Assembly: GCA_963383645.1 (NCBI GenBank)
Contig: OY726563.1
Span: 28,304,821 to 28,368,820, forward strand
Direction: 5' to 3'
Origin: Muscardinus avellanarius
Lineage: Eukaryota; Chordata; Mammalia; Rodentia; Gliridae
Length of the DNA stretch: 64,000 bases
Positions within the stretch are counted from its first letter, which is position 1. Every line of letters begins with the position of its first letter. This document shows positions 35,791 to 45,545 of the stretch, piece by piece. The translations under genes were made by a program, and so were the position numbers. The notes under the pieces were generated by a model, which had not been told where the DNA came from, searched no databases, and saw only the letters and a list, made by a program, of their open reading frames with translations.

Positions 35791-36990
35791 AGAGAATGAG
35801 AATGAGTCTCATGTATGAAGCAACATCTGGATAAAAGTTCTTACAGGAAATTTAATATATTTTCAAAACTTTATTTAAAAACTTTCCACTATCAATGCAA
35901 GAAAATCCTCTCTTTTTTCTACCTATTATTGTTATGGAAGTCTAGGCCAATGCGCACAAGTCAATTTAGATCAGTAGAATACAGTCAAGCACTTATTCAC
36001 AAATGTTTTAAAACTAACCATTGGTTTGTAATTCAGCTTATGTTTGATTTTCAAGTGATTGTGCATGAGTAGGCACAGCCAAAGTAGAACGTAAAAGTGT
36101 TTTTTTTTTATCTGATGTCAGAATTTATTTTGATTGCATTCTGTTCAATTTTAATAGCCTGCAGCTGTGTGAATATAAGGGTTGCCTTCTTTCAAAAAAA
36201 AAAAAACAAAAAACTACATGGTAGAAGACAATTTCTTTTAGTCTCACTTGCAGCCACAAAGTAAGAACATAAAATCATACAAGTTAGCCCCAACTTCCCT
36301 CCACTGTCTCGGTGCTATAGGAACAATAAATTCACCAGAAGAATGATACCAAAAAAGCACGATTCTCAAAAGGTGGATTAGTGAGGTTACTGTGGCAACC
36401 ATTTTTTAAAAAGCATAACAATACAATTTAACCTGAAAGAAGATAATCAAGGCACTAAAGGCTTTTGATTGCTTTGGAGCTGTTATAATTTATCTACCCT
36501 TTCTGAGTTCTTCCTTATGATTGTGAAGCCACACAAAAGAAAAGAGTGGAAACCATAGTTACACATTTAGGTTAACCATCAGCAGTTTACATAGTGTATG
36601 TTTGCAGAGAAAAGCTTGAAAAATTAAATCTAAGTTTTAAAATTGAATTTAATGTACTACTATCGCTTTGATATAAATTTATATTTACTAGTGATTTTTA
36701 TTTTTTATTTGTTCAGCTTCTCTAAATAGGCAAAAAATGGTTTTTATTCTAAACCCCTCTCTTCTGCCTTCTTTGTCAGCTTGGAGAAATCATTTCTGTA
36801 AGTATTACATGTCCAAAATAATAATTAGTAGGGTGTCCAAGAATGACCCCTGAGCTACATGAGTTTTCTTTCTTTTGTGTGGTTAACTGACTTGCCTGAG
36901 GGAAATAATTCTGTCTCTTTTATTTTCACAACTTGGCAATGAGATTAGTTCAAGAAACATGCCAATGAGATTAGTTCAAGAAATAATTGT
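35791..36990. other. Unique DNA with a 21-bp tandem duplication
   Basis: More balanced composition at 36100-36650 than its surroundings, with no repeat recognised. A perfect 21-base duplication lies at 36937-36957 and 36963-36983. Confidence 0.45.
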
Positions 36991-36994
36991 GAAA

Positions 36995-37192
36995 GCCAGG
37001 CATGGTGGCGCACATTTGTAATTCCAGCATTCGAGAAGCTGAGACCTGAGGATCGTGGTTCAAGGACAGCCTCAGCTACTTAGTGAGGCCCTGTTTCAAA
37101 ATAAAAAATAAAAAATAGGGCAGGTGGTATAGCTCGGAGGTCGAATGCCCCTGGTTCCATCCCTAGACCTGCAAAAAAAAAAAAAAAATATA
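36995..37192 (+). mobile_element. Dimeric B1-ID SINE, subfamily B
   Basis: gccaggcatggtggcgcaca, ggttcaaggacagcctcagc, tggtatagctcggaggtcga and cctagacctgc before the A tail. The linker is shorter than in the other subfamily-B copies. A short tgtgaaa match flanks it. Confidence 0.9.
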
Positions 37193-37751
37193 TAAAAAAC
37201 TTGTGAAAATAGAACATGCTTTAAGACTTCTGGTTGAATATAATAAAAAAGAGAAATTTGCTATATATCTTCTCTCAAATCTCTCCCAAAAGTTACTGAA
37301 AAGGACAAACTAGAAAATAAATAATGGAGCAAATAATTTCCTTGGCCCCACATGATTCAGTAAAAAGTTAGAATAGAAACAATGCAGGGAGTAAAAGTTA
37401 AGGATTACTATTCTGAAAGGCCTAACTAAGGTCTCTTTGATTAGAACACTTTGACATCTAGGGTCAGAGGACATGTTGAGGGGGTCACTACAGAAGCCAC
37501 AGTATAACATAAAACCACAGGGAAGGAGAGCTAAAGGAAAACATTCATGCTGGCAGGCCATAAATCCTTCTCTTATTTACAATTTTGCCTTTTTGGCTGA
37601 GGAAGATGAGGGTGATGTGGGTGTTAAGTGAACAAAATCTAGAAGGTATATGAATTCCAAATGCAAATGCATACTTAGTATAGGAAGCCACCTATTCTAA
37701 AGAAATTTGCACCCAGTGCCTAAGCAATTTATGCTCCTAGGATTAAAAATA
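37193..37751. other. Unique DNA
   Basis: No named repeat. The 83-codon minus-strand frame at 37310-37561 is not recognised. Confidence 0.4.
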
Positions 37752-37757
37752 AATCAT

Positions 37758-38208
37758 TGATGGGGTGTGTCTATATAGCGCCTAAGGAGATTCGGCCTGA
37801 GCGGCCTACGGCCTAAGGCAAAACTTTAAGTAAAGTAATTCAGCAAAAAAAGGGGCAAAGATGACGCCTGGAGAAAGCTAGGAAGGTGTGGTTTCCCTAT
37901 TCAGTATGGGTGGGGAGACTGATCAGTTTTTCCCTTTCTACCTTTATAGGAGCTTTCTACACACATGAATGGCTCATGTACTGGCCTGGGATTGGCTGTA
38001 AACTACGTGCTAGTGATCTTTATCCCGGATAGACTAGGCTATTTCTCATGGAAATTCCCCTCGTGGCTTCGTACTATATATATGATTGCTTGGAGAGAAA
38101 TAAATGAGATCTCGCTTGACTTGACTCCCGGCTCGTGGGTTTGTGTTCGAGTCCTCGGTACTCATCATCTTCCTAAGCCCCGTCAGCTGTCGGGCTGGAT
38201 TCCCAACA
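37758..38208 (+). mobile_element. 451-bp solo LTR, 6-bp target duplication (class II-like)
   Basis: Starts TGATGGGGTG and ends ATTCCCAACA. Perfect 6-bp flanks AATCAT lie at 37752-37757 and 38209-38214. It has AATAAA at about 38099 followed by a CpG-rich U5-like stretch, and gcctgagcggcctacggcct near its start. Six-base duplications are typical of class II (ERVK-like) elements. High CpG content suggests a relatively recent insertion. The 90-codon frame inside is chance. Confidence 0.82.
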
Positions 38209-38214
38209 AATCAT

Positions 38215-38709
38215 TTTTGAAGAAGTATATGAAGTAAAAGCCAAGATAGGATAAATTGCTCAGATCACTTTATTTTATTTCTATTATTCTTTACCATTTA
38301 GCCTTTTCCAGTAAAAAAAAAAGAATAATAAAATAAAAAGAAACCTACATAGTACTTACATATATAATTACTGGAAAGGCAGATACCCATACATCCATAA
38401 AAAGTTAAGCCTATAGAATACAGGAATATTTTCTCAAGATATTTTGCATAGTTTTAAACATATTCTAGACAAAATGATTAATTTCAAAACAGAAAAATAT
38501 AAAGAGAATATTTACATAAATATTCAAAAAACTATTACTAGGATCTGAACATCAGTGTATAGCCATTTATGGAGATCAGCAAATGGCCTCTCTTCAAAGA
38601 AATTATAAAGCTGAACAAAATTGATTTAAAGTAAAAATAAATGGACTTTTAACACTCTAGAAATTAACAAAAGAATATAAGAGCCTAAATAGTTCCAGAA
38701 AGTGCAAAA
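38215..38709. other. Unique AT-rich DNA
   Basis: No named repeat or gene seen. Confidence 0.35.
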
Positions 38710-39030
38710 ATGAAGTAAGTATTTTAGTCCATTTGACTCTTTATAACAAAATATCTTGGATGCTCATAGTAGTAGGGGCTAGAAAGTCCATAATCAAGGT
38801 GACAGCACATTCAGTGTCTAGTGATACACTCATAGATGGTTAGCTGTATCCTTACATAATGGATGTAGATGAACAAACACATTCAGACCTCTTTTATAAT
38901 GGTAATAATTTCATGAATGAGAGTTCTGCCTTCATGAGTTAATTAGCTCCTCAAAGACCCCACCTTTTAGTATTATCATATTGGAGGTTGAGTTTTAACA
39001 TATATATTTTTGGAGGACACAAACATTCAA
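38710..39030 (-). mobile_element. MLT1/MaLR-like LTR, antisense
   Basis: ttagtccatttgactcttta then tccataatcaaggtgacagc, catgaatgagagttctgcct and ggaggacacaaacattcaaa keep the antisense MLT1-type order. Confidence 0.6.
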
Positions 39031-39100
39031 AGCAAGGAAGGAAATAAGGAAGGAAAGAAAGGTGGGAGGTAGGGAAGGAGGAAAGAAAATAAAATGAATT
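39031..39100. repeat. (GGAA)n-like purine tract
   Basis: Degenerate GGAA/GAAA units over about 70 bases. Confidence 0.8.
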
Positions 39101-39104
39101 TTAT

Positions 39105-39947
39105 TCAGATTTTAAAAGAATTGATTAAACCACCTATATTTGCAGATCATAAGATTCTACCTATGTGTAGACAATTTCAAGAAATCAAGAAGAAAAGTCT
39201 CACCTGGACTTAATAAATAAATATAGCAGGGTTAGGGCATATATATAAGAACAAACTGTGAAAAATAAATACATTATATGTATCAGAAAAAGTCAATGCA
39301 AAAATGAAATGAAATAATTTCATTCATAATAATATAAAAATATGAATACCTTAGAAATAACTTTGTCAAAAGATGTGTAAGACTTGTACACTGAACACTA
39401 CAAAATACCTCTGAGATACATTAAAAACTTCCAAGTAAATTAAGATGGCCACAAATTAGAAGACTCAATGTTTTCAATATGGTAATTTTTCTAAAAGTCA
39501 TCTATGAATTTTTGGAAAGTCTTTTTGAAATTTCAGCAGGCTTTTTAAAATTTTCCTTTCTTTCCTTTCTTTTTTGATAAGCATTGACAACTGCTTCTAA
39601 AGTGTGTAGAAAAAAATCAAAGACCTAGAATAGCAAAAACAACAAAAATATAACAAAGCATTATCCAATTTCAAAAATCAGTGTAAAGCCATATTAATCA
39701 AAGGCAAAGATATATAAATAAATGAGACAGAATTAACAGTCCAAAAACAAAACCTTAGATATATATGATCAATTCACTTTCACCTACGATCCAAAGGATA
39801 GTCTTTTCAAGAAATGAAATCACGCTGGGACAATGGAGTATCTATATGCAGAAATGAAAAGAATATAAATGCATCCTTCACACCATATAAAAAATCAGCC
39901 CAAAGTGGATCTTAGACCTAAATGTATTATACAAAATTTAAATTTTA
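39105..39947 (+). mobile_element. Ancient L1 ORF2 fragment
   Basis: Sense strand shows gcagatcataagattctac, cttgtacactgaacactaca, ccaatttcaaaaatcagtgt and gatcaattcactttcacct, the L1 ORF2 order from the reverse transcriptase thumb side toward the end. All frames are broken. Confidence 0.7.
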
Positions 39948-39958
39948 AGTGTGGTTGT

Positions 39959-40846
39959 GTTATTTTTTATTATTTATTTTATTTTATTTTATTTTTTGGT
40001 GGTGCTGGGGGTAGAACCTAGGGGCTTTCTACCTCTGGGCCATACTCCCAGACCTATTTTTTATTTTATTTGGAAACAGGGTCTCACTAAGTCGTTGAGA
40101 GTCTCACTAAGTAGCTTATGTTATGGTTTGGGAAACTGTTCCCAAGGATCTTTGTTAGACCCCTGGGGAAAATTTCCCAAAAACTCCCCAAAGAAACAGA
40201 AAAACAGAAAAAGAGGAAAAGATAGAAATACAGGAGATAGAAATACAGCCCCATGCCAAAATAGCATGGGGGGTGACTCGAAATTAATACACCAAAGGAA
40301 TTACACGTGGATTCAGCCTTTTATACCCATGACCTCCATCCTGTTTATGTAATTCTGATGTAGTGAAAGTCCCTGTAAGGTACCTCCTCTTAACCCTGTA
40401 AGGTACCTCCCCTAGCAAGGTGTGGTGAGGTGTCTCCTTTCATGAAGGGCAAGGTCAAACCCTGCCTCATCCTCCCTATATCATCATGTAGATCTGTCTT
40501 TAGATAAAGGCCTAATTCTCCTTTCTTAAGATCTGTCTTTAGATAGAGAAAGGCCTAGTTCTCCTCTCCTATTGACTGGTTAATTACTTTGAGCTAGGTT
40601 AATTTACATTGGAATAGCTGCCAGTTTTAGACAGAAATCAAGTCCTTTCTTTACCTATGTCTGCAGCCATTTGACACAACTATTTTGAAATATACCAATT
40701 ATTTTCTTTTGAAATATATTAATAATCAGAGCTTTCCCAAATCTTCCTAGACCATTCCAATACTGGTACAGCTGAGGCTGGCTTTGAACCTGTGTGCTTT
40801 TAATCCCAAGCGCGGGGATTAAAAGCATGTACCACCATGCCTGGTT
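39959..40846 (-). mobile_element. Subfamily-A SINE split by a solo LTR
   Basis: Left part 39959-40118 holds the tail, the ID half (gggggtagaacctaggggct) and the linker. Right part 40771-40846 holds the B1 end. An 11-bp target duplication, agtgtggttgt, flanks the whole at 39948-39958 and 40847-40857. A 652-bp LTR interrupts the B1 half, so the LTR came later. Confidence 0.88.
40119..40770 (-). mobile_element. Solo LTR 1 of a 650-720-bp family
   Basis: On the plus strand it runs TGTTATGGTTTGGG to ACTGGTACA, inserted in a SINE whose sequence rejoins as aagtagctgaggctgg. The 5-bp flanks are gctta (40114-40118) and gctga (40771-40775), one mismatch. It contains two internal partial tandem duplications: ccctgtaaggtacctcc repeated near 40370 and 40395, and a gatctgtctttagata...aaaggcct block repeated near 40490 and 40530. 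It is homologous to the LTRs at 41607-45154 and 45546-46466. Confidence 0.82.
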
Positions 40847-40857
40847 AGTGTGGTTGT

Positions 40858-41190
40858 TGATAAGTTGGGTCCTGCACTTGTGTGACTTTGTGCCACATGA
40901 CCTCTGCAGGGCAAGGGAGGGGCTGAACACCCCCCCCCCCACCGCGAGAATTGGGTGTTCCCGTGAGTAAACCCCCATCTTGCAAGATGCATACCTTGAA
41001 AAGGAGAGCCCGCGTCCTCAAGCTTCAGACAGGTGCGTGGGCCCCACGGTGCCTCGCCCTGATCCCCTGGAGAGCCGTGCAATTAAAACTTTACATGCTA
41101 TGTGTACCGGACCTCTCTTGTGTTTTTCACACTCCACCGTACTCACATTATTTTTTATTTTACTTGCATAATTTTTTATTTGACCTATCA
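40858..41190 (+). mobile_element. CpG-rich 333-bp solo LTR, 5-bp target duplication
   Basis: Starts TGATAAGTTGGGTCC, the same terminal sequence as the minus-strand LTR at 15846-16187, and ends TGACCTATCA. The flanks GTTGT at 40853-40857 and 41191-41195 are identical. Length (333 against 342) and duplication size also agree. The middle has a C11 run and high CpG. Internal similarity between the two copies looks low by eye, so they may be distinct subfamilies. Confidence 0.65.
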
Positions 41191-41214
41191 GTTGTCTTTT
41201 TTATTATGGTACAA

Positions 41215-41216
<2 letters not shown>

Positions 41217-41252
<36 letters not shown>

Positions 41253-41268
41253 ACACACACATACACAC
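41217..41268. repeat. (AC)n microsatellite
   Basis: About 25 AC units with two GT-type interruptions near the end. Confidence 0.95.
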
Positions 41269-41269
41269 A

Positions 41270-41600
41270 GACTGATATATTCCCTCTTAAGTTTTTAAGT
41301 GAAAAAAACCATATGTTTAACTATAAGCACCTTAAAAATAAAACTATATCTCTATCTCCCCTGCTTCTTGTGACTTTCATTCTCCTTTCTGCCTCTGTAA
41401 TTTTAACATTAGATACTTTATATAAGTGGAACTGCACATCATTTTTTTCCTTCTATGATTGGCTTATTTCAATTAATGTTTATTTTTATGACTCCAACCT
41501 CCAAACTCTTAAACAGACATATTATCTTCTATCCTAACTCAATCCTATTTTCTAGAAATCTTTTAGGACCTATCATCTCCTTCCCCACATTAAATTTAAG
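41270..41600 (-). mobile_element. Ancient L1 3' UTR-type fragment, antisense
   Basis: atactttatataagtggaac then ttccttctatgattggctta and tttcaattaatgtttattt resemble the antisense 3' region of old mammalian L1. Confidence 0.4.
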
Positions 41601-42589
41601 TAAATTTGGTACAGTTTGGGAATGCTCTGAGGCCCTTTTGGGTTCCTGGAGCTGTTCCCTTGAGAGAGAGATATAACCACGAGTTCTTGTTCTGAACTAA
41701 GTATAGAAAACTCTAGTCCAAACTCTTGCTGGAAGCTTAAACAAGTTTATTATTACAAAGGTGGAAAGATAGAATATAAATTAATACAGCCCTATACCCA
41801 AGGTAGTATAGGGGGGTGACTTGAAAAGTTGTCACGAGTGAGTTTAGACCCAGAGCATTTTATACCAATAATCTTCCGATCCAACTAGATCTGCCCTTTC
41901 TCCAGGGGCAGGTCTTTTGTTTGTTAGTACCAGAATGATTCACAAGGCCAGGGGCTACCTGGTATCTACTCTCCTTTCACAGATGTCAGTTCCCTCCTCT
42001 CATACTCTTGGGGAATTCTTAGCTTTTGCTAGATGTCATTTATTATGTAAACCTGTTTTTAGAATGTGAAGGTCCTAGGTCACAACTCCTCTATCTATCT
42101 GCTAATTACTTTTAGTGAGGGTACTTTGCATTATAACGGCTATCTGAGTGACTGGCAGTAACCAGGGCTTTACTGCTTTTCTTGTTACATTTTGAACCCC
42201 CCTTTTGATAAATCAATTTTTGATACATTAAAACCGAAATTTTCTTCAAATATTTTTATTTATTTTTTTATTGGTGCACTGTATTCATACATCATAATGG
42301 GATAAAAACTTGTGTAGACATACATGCACACATCGCCCAGTTAGCCCCTACCCAATCCACACCCCATTCCCTCCCCATCCCTCCTTCCCATGCTTGGCTT
42401 AGTGGTTGACATCTAATATTATATAGCAGTTTATCCAAAATTAACAATGATAATCTCACATAACAGATTCATCTGTCTGATATCAAACATTTGATCACTT
42501 AGAGATAACATTTCAGTATTTCTTTTTGCTTTCTTTCTTACCAGAGGATATTGTTTTCTTTTTTTTTAAGGTAAAACTATCGTACATTT

Positions 42590-43335
42590 ATTTTTTATTT
42601 CAGAAAAAGTCTATCCTAACAAGAAATATGAACTCTAAATACCCTAAACACTCTTGAAAAAGAATAAAGCTAGGAGATGTACATTTTCTGATTTCAAACC
42701 TTATAGAGCTACAATAATTGAAACAGTGTAGTACTGCTATAAAGGCATATATATAAACCAGTGGAGTAAAATAAAAAGCCTAGAAATAGATTCTTCCATA
42801 TATGGTCAAGTTATTTTTGACAAAGTTTCCAAGAATATTTGGTGAAGGAAATAGTAATCTTGTCACTGAATAGTGAAAAGATAATAATTACATGAAAAAT
42901 AATGAGATTGGATCCTTACCTAACACCATATACAAATATTAACTCAAACTAGATAAAAGACCTAAATATAAATCTTAAGACTATAAACTTTTAGAAGAAA
43001 ACCTGGGTCATAACACTTCACAACATTGAAATTGGCAGTGATTTCTTGGATATGATTTCAAAGGCAGAGGCAACAAAAGAATAAACAAACTTCATAAAAA
43101 ATAAAAATATATTGTACAATGTAAACAGAGTTAAAAGTTACTAATAGAATGGGATAAAATATTTCCAAATGCTATATCTGAAGGTATATTAATATTCCAA
43201 ACAGAGATCCTAAAAATTAGCAACAACAAAAGCAAACAATACAATTTAGAAATACAATTTAGAAATAGGTAAAAGACTGAAATAAATAATGAATCTCCAA
43301 AGATTTTAACCTATAAACACATGAATATATTCTTC
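42590..43335 (+). mobile_element. Ancient L1 ORF2 segment, inverted inside the younger L1
   Basis: Plus-strand blocks agagctacaataattgaaac, ttatttttgacaaagtttcc, cctaacaccatatacaaata and gacctaaatataaatcttaa are L1 ORF2 3' region in sense orientation. It is much more diverged than the surrounding 5' UTR and ORF1, so it does not look like an inverted part of the same copy. Confidence 0.7.
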
Positions 43336-43410
43336 TTTGCTTAGTTGTCTGCTGGATGGAAAATCTTATTTCTCTGGTTCTAGTGTGTATTACCTATTTC
43401 TTCTTTGTAG

Positions 43411-44269
43411 TTAATCTCTTAAATACTCTTTGAGTATTTTCTCTAGCGCTGGTTTTGAAGACATAAATTCCTTCAGTTTCTCTTTGTCATGGAGGCTTCT
43501 TATTTCCCCATCTAATTTGATAGATAGTTTTTCTGGGTAGGAAATTTTTGGCTGGAAGTTGTTTTCTTCCAGAGTTTGGAATATGTTACTCCAAGCCCTT
43601 CTGGCTTTCATGACTTGGTTTGGGAAGTCTGGAGTGATTCTAATTGGTTTGCCTCTGAATGTCACTTGGCCTTTTGTTTTTGTTGCCTTTAAGATTATCT
43701 GCTTGGCTTCCACATTGGTCATTTTGACAATTATGTGGCGTGGGGATCTTCTTCTCTGATCCTGTCTAAAGGGAGTTCTATAAGTTTCCTGGACCTGTGT
43801 AGCAACCTCTTGCTCTATGTTTGGAGAATTTTCTGCTAGTATTTCTTTGAAGATATTATTGATCCCTTTGGTTTTACCTTCTTTTCCCTCCTCTATTCCG
43901 ATTATTCTTAGGTTAGCTCTCTTAAAATGGGCCCATATTTCTTCAGTGTCAGATTCTTGCTGTCAGATTTTTTTCCCCTCAGTTATAAATTATGCATTCG
44001 TTTTTGGAGTGATCATCTTCTAGGAGCGAGATTCTATTCTCCATGTAGTCTAATCGGTTGTTTATACTTTGAATTGAGGCCTTTACTTCAATGATTGCAT
44101 CCTTTATCTCTTTTTGACTCTCTCTGAATTCTTTTCGAAAGTCCTCTATTATTTCTACAGTTATTTTTCTGATTTGATCTTCTAGAGATCTCTGAATTTC
44201 TGTGTTATCAGGTTCTGATGTTGTGAGATTATGGGCATTCATTGCTCTATTGTTGTTCCTCTTTCCCAT
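43411..44269 (-). pseudogene. L1 ORF1p, broken
   Basis: L1 ORF1p is a trimeric RNA-binding chaperone needed for retrotransposition. The N-terminal piece (44269-43979, 96 residues) begins MGKRNNN and runs into heptad-rich helix (residues about 20-85), the coiled coil. The C-terminal piece (43722-43411, 103 residues) has KGQVTFRGKPIRITPDF near residues 17-33 and NFQPKISYPEKLS near 55-67, hallmarks of the RRM/C-terminal domain, and ends at a natural stop. The two pieces lie in different frames and the part between them (43723-43978) is degraded, so no complete protein is encoded. Confidence 0.85.
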
Positions 44270-45115
44270 GATTTCAAAATTTTGTGCCTTCCCTGGGTCA
44301 CTACAACTTCACTTAGGGTGCTCTGTATCTCGAGTCTGTTGTAATCTCAGCCACCACTATTCCTTTACTGGGTTGTATCTCAAAGTCTCATACCCAGGAA
44401 GTTAATTGAGGCTGCGCGAGACTGTGGGAGTGCCAGGCTGGGCGTTTTCCCACAGGGAGCTAAGGCTAGGTTGTGGTATCTCTGCCACTGCTGCTCCTTC
44501 ACAGGGTTGGACTGTAAAATATCTGACCTAATGAGATTATCAAAGCTACTCAAGTCCCTGGGAGTGCAGTACAGGGATTTCTCCTTTAGGGGCCGCAATT
44601 ACACTCACGGTTATTGTGCGTGCAGATCTGGAGCTGTGGTGGGATGCGGCGAACTCGCTGTAGCTGCTCGCAATATGGTGCTGCTGCTACGCCCTTGGCT
44701 GTGAGGCTGGAGTATTTCTTTTCTGGTTTTGAGCTCTGTTCTGAGTCCTTGGAAGGCATGATGAGTTTGACCACTGGGAGTTTAGGCATTCTTTGTGCTA
44801 AAAGAACTGCTGAATTACACCCAAATGATCCGCAGCTACTCACTTCAGCTCCTTGTTTACCTTGCCTCTCTGGAGCCTGGTGCTTTGAGGGAAGATGGTG
44901 CTGGCTTGCTCTGATGCCACATTGCAGGCTTGATTTCTGGTGTCTGGTTGATCCTCTAGTCTTTTTGTTCTCTGTCCCTTGTGTTTACATTTTTTATTTC
45001 TATGCTGATGGTGTTTTCTGGCTATGAAAAGTGTTGATTTTGTAGCAACAGAGATCGAGTTTTAGCAGGACTCTAAAACGCTGCTTTTCTCAGTTGTCAT
45101 CTTCCCGGAAGTTCC
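44270..45115 (-). promoter_or_regulatory. L1 5' UTR with internal promoter region
   Basis: About 845 bases upstream of the ORF1 start on the minus strand, clearly richer in G+C than the flanks, opening at the right end with ggaagatgacaactgagaaa. L1 5' UTRs hold the internal RNA polymerase II promoter. CpGs are partly kept. Frames across it in both directions are chance. Confidence 0.65.
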
Positions 45116-45159
45116 TTCTTCAAATATTTTAAGCCATTTCCTAATACTGGTACAAAATT

Positions 45160-45541
45160 AATCCAAGGTTTGCTAGAAATGTTTCAAACACTTTTTATCC
45201 TCATTAACCTGGGTCTAAAATCTAAGGGAATTCTTTATAATTTCTTAATCAGAAGCCTGGACATGGTCTTTTAGTTGCAGGATTTGTAGAGCAGCCCAGT
45301 AATACCACCAGACACTGTGACTTTTAAATCTTTTCAGTCCCCTACCCTAGCCATATTTACACTTAATCCTCAGATTTGTCACTTTGCAGGCACATATGGC
45401 TGCTCTAACTCTAGGTATCAAGTTCTCATAATAGAAACCTCTGTAGGAAATAAGGGATAAGGGAAAGACTGCTTTAGAGTCTGTTTTGTTATCTCAAAAG
45501 ACAAAAATCTTTTATAGTAGGTTAATATTCGTTGCATGACC
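45160..45541. other. Host spacer between two opposed solo LTRs
   Basis: About 380 bases bounded by the target duplications of LTR 2 (AAATT) and LTR 3 (ATTT). No repeat family or gene recognised. Confidence 0.5.
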
Positions 45542-45545
45542 ATTT

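Larger units (their letters stand above)
42257..45115 (-). mobile_element. L1 with 5' UTR and ORF1 but no ORF2
   Basis: Flanked by a perfect 15-bp target duplication, ttcttcaaatatttt, at 42242-42256 and 45116-45130. From the right: 5' UTR (45115-44270), ORF1 (44269-43411, broken), a short stretch to 43390, a plus-strand ancient L1 ORF2 segment (about 42590-43335), then the antisense 3' UTR and T-rich tail (42257-42545; attggtgcactgtattcata). The 5' terminus appears complete. At 2.86 kb it is less than half the length of a full L1, and its own ORF2 is absent. Confidence 0.8.
41607..45154 (-). mobile_element. Solo LTR 2, interrupted by an L1
   Basis: Left part 41607-42256 and right part 45131-45154 (plus the duplicated target) make a single antisense LTR of about 670 bases, from TGGTACAGTTTGGG to ACTGGTACA. 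It is flanked by a perfect 5-bp AAATT at 41602-41606 and 45155-45159. It aligns in reverse with LTR 3, for example gcagtaaccagggctttactgc against gcagtaaggacctggttactgc. The TATA-like motif and AATAAA lie on the minus strand. Confidence 0.82.

Noticed and set aside
44614..45027. 137-codon frame and nearby Cys-rich frame as a host gene
   Set aside because: They run antisense through the L1 5' UTR.
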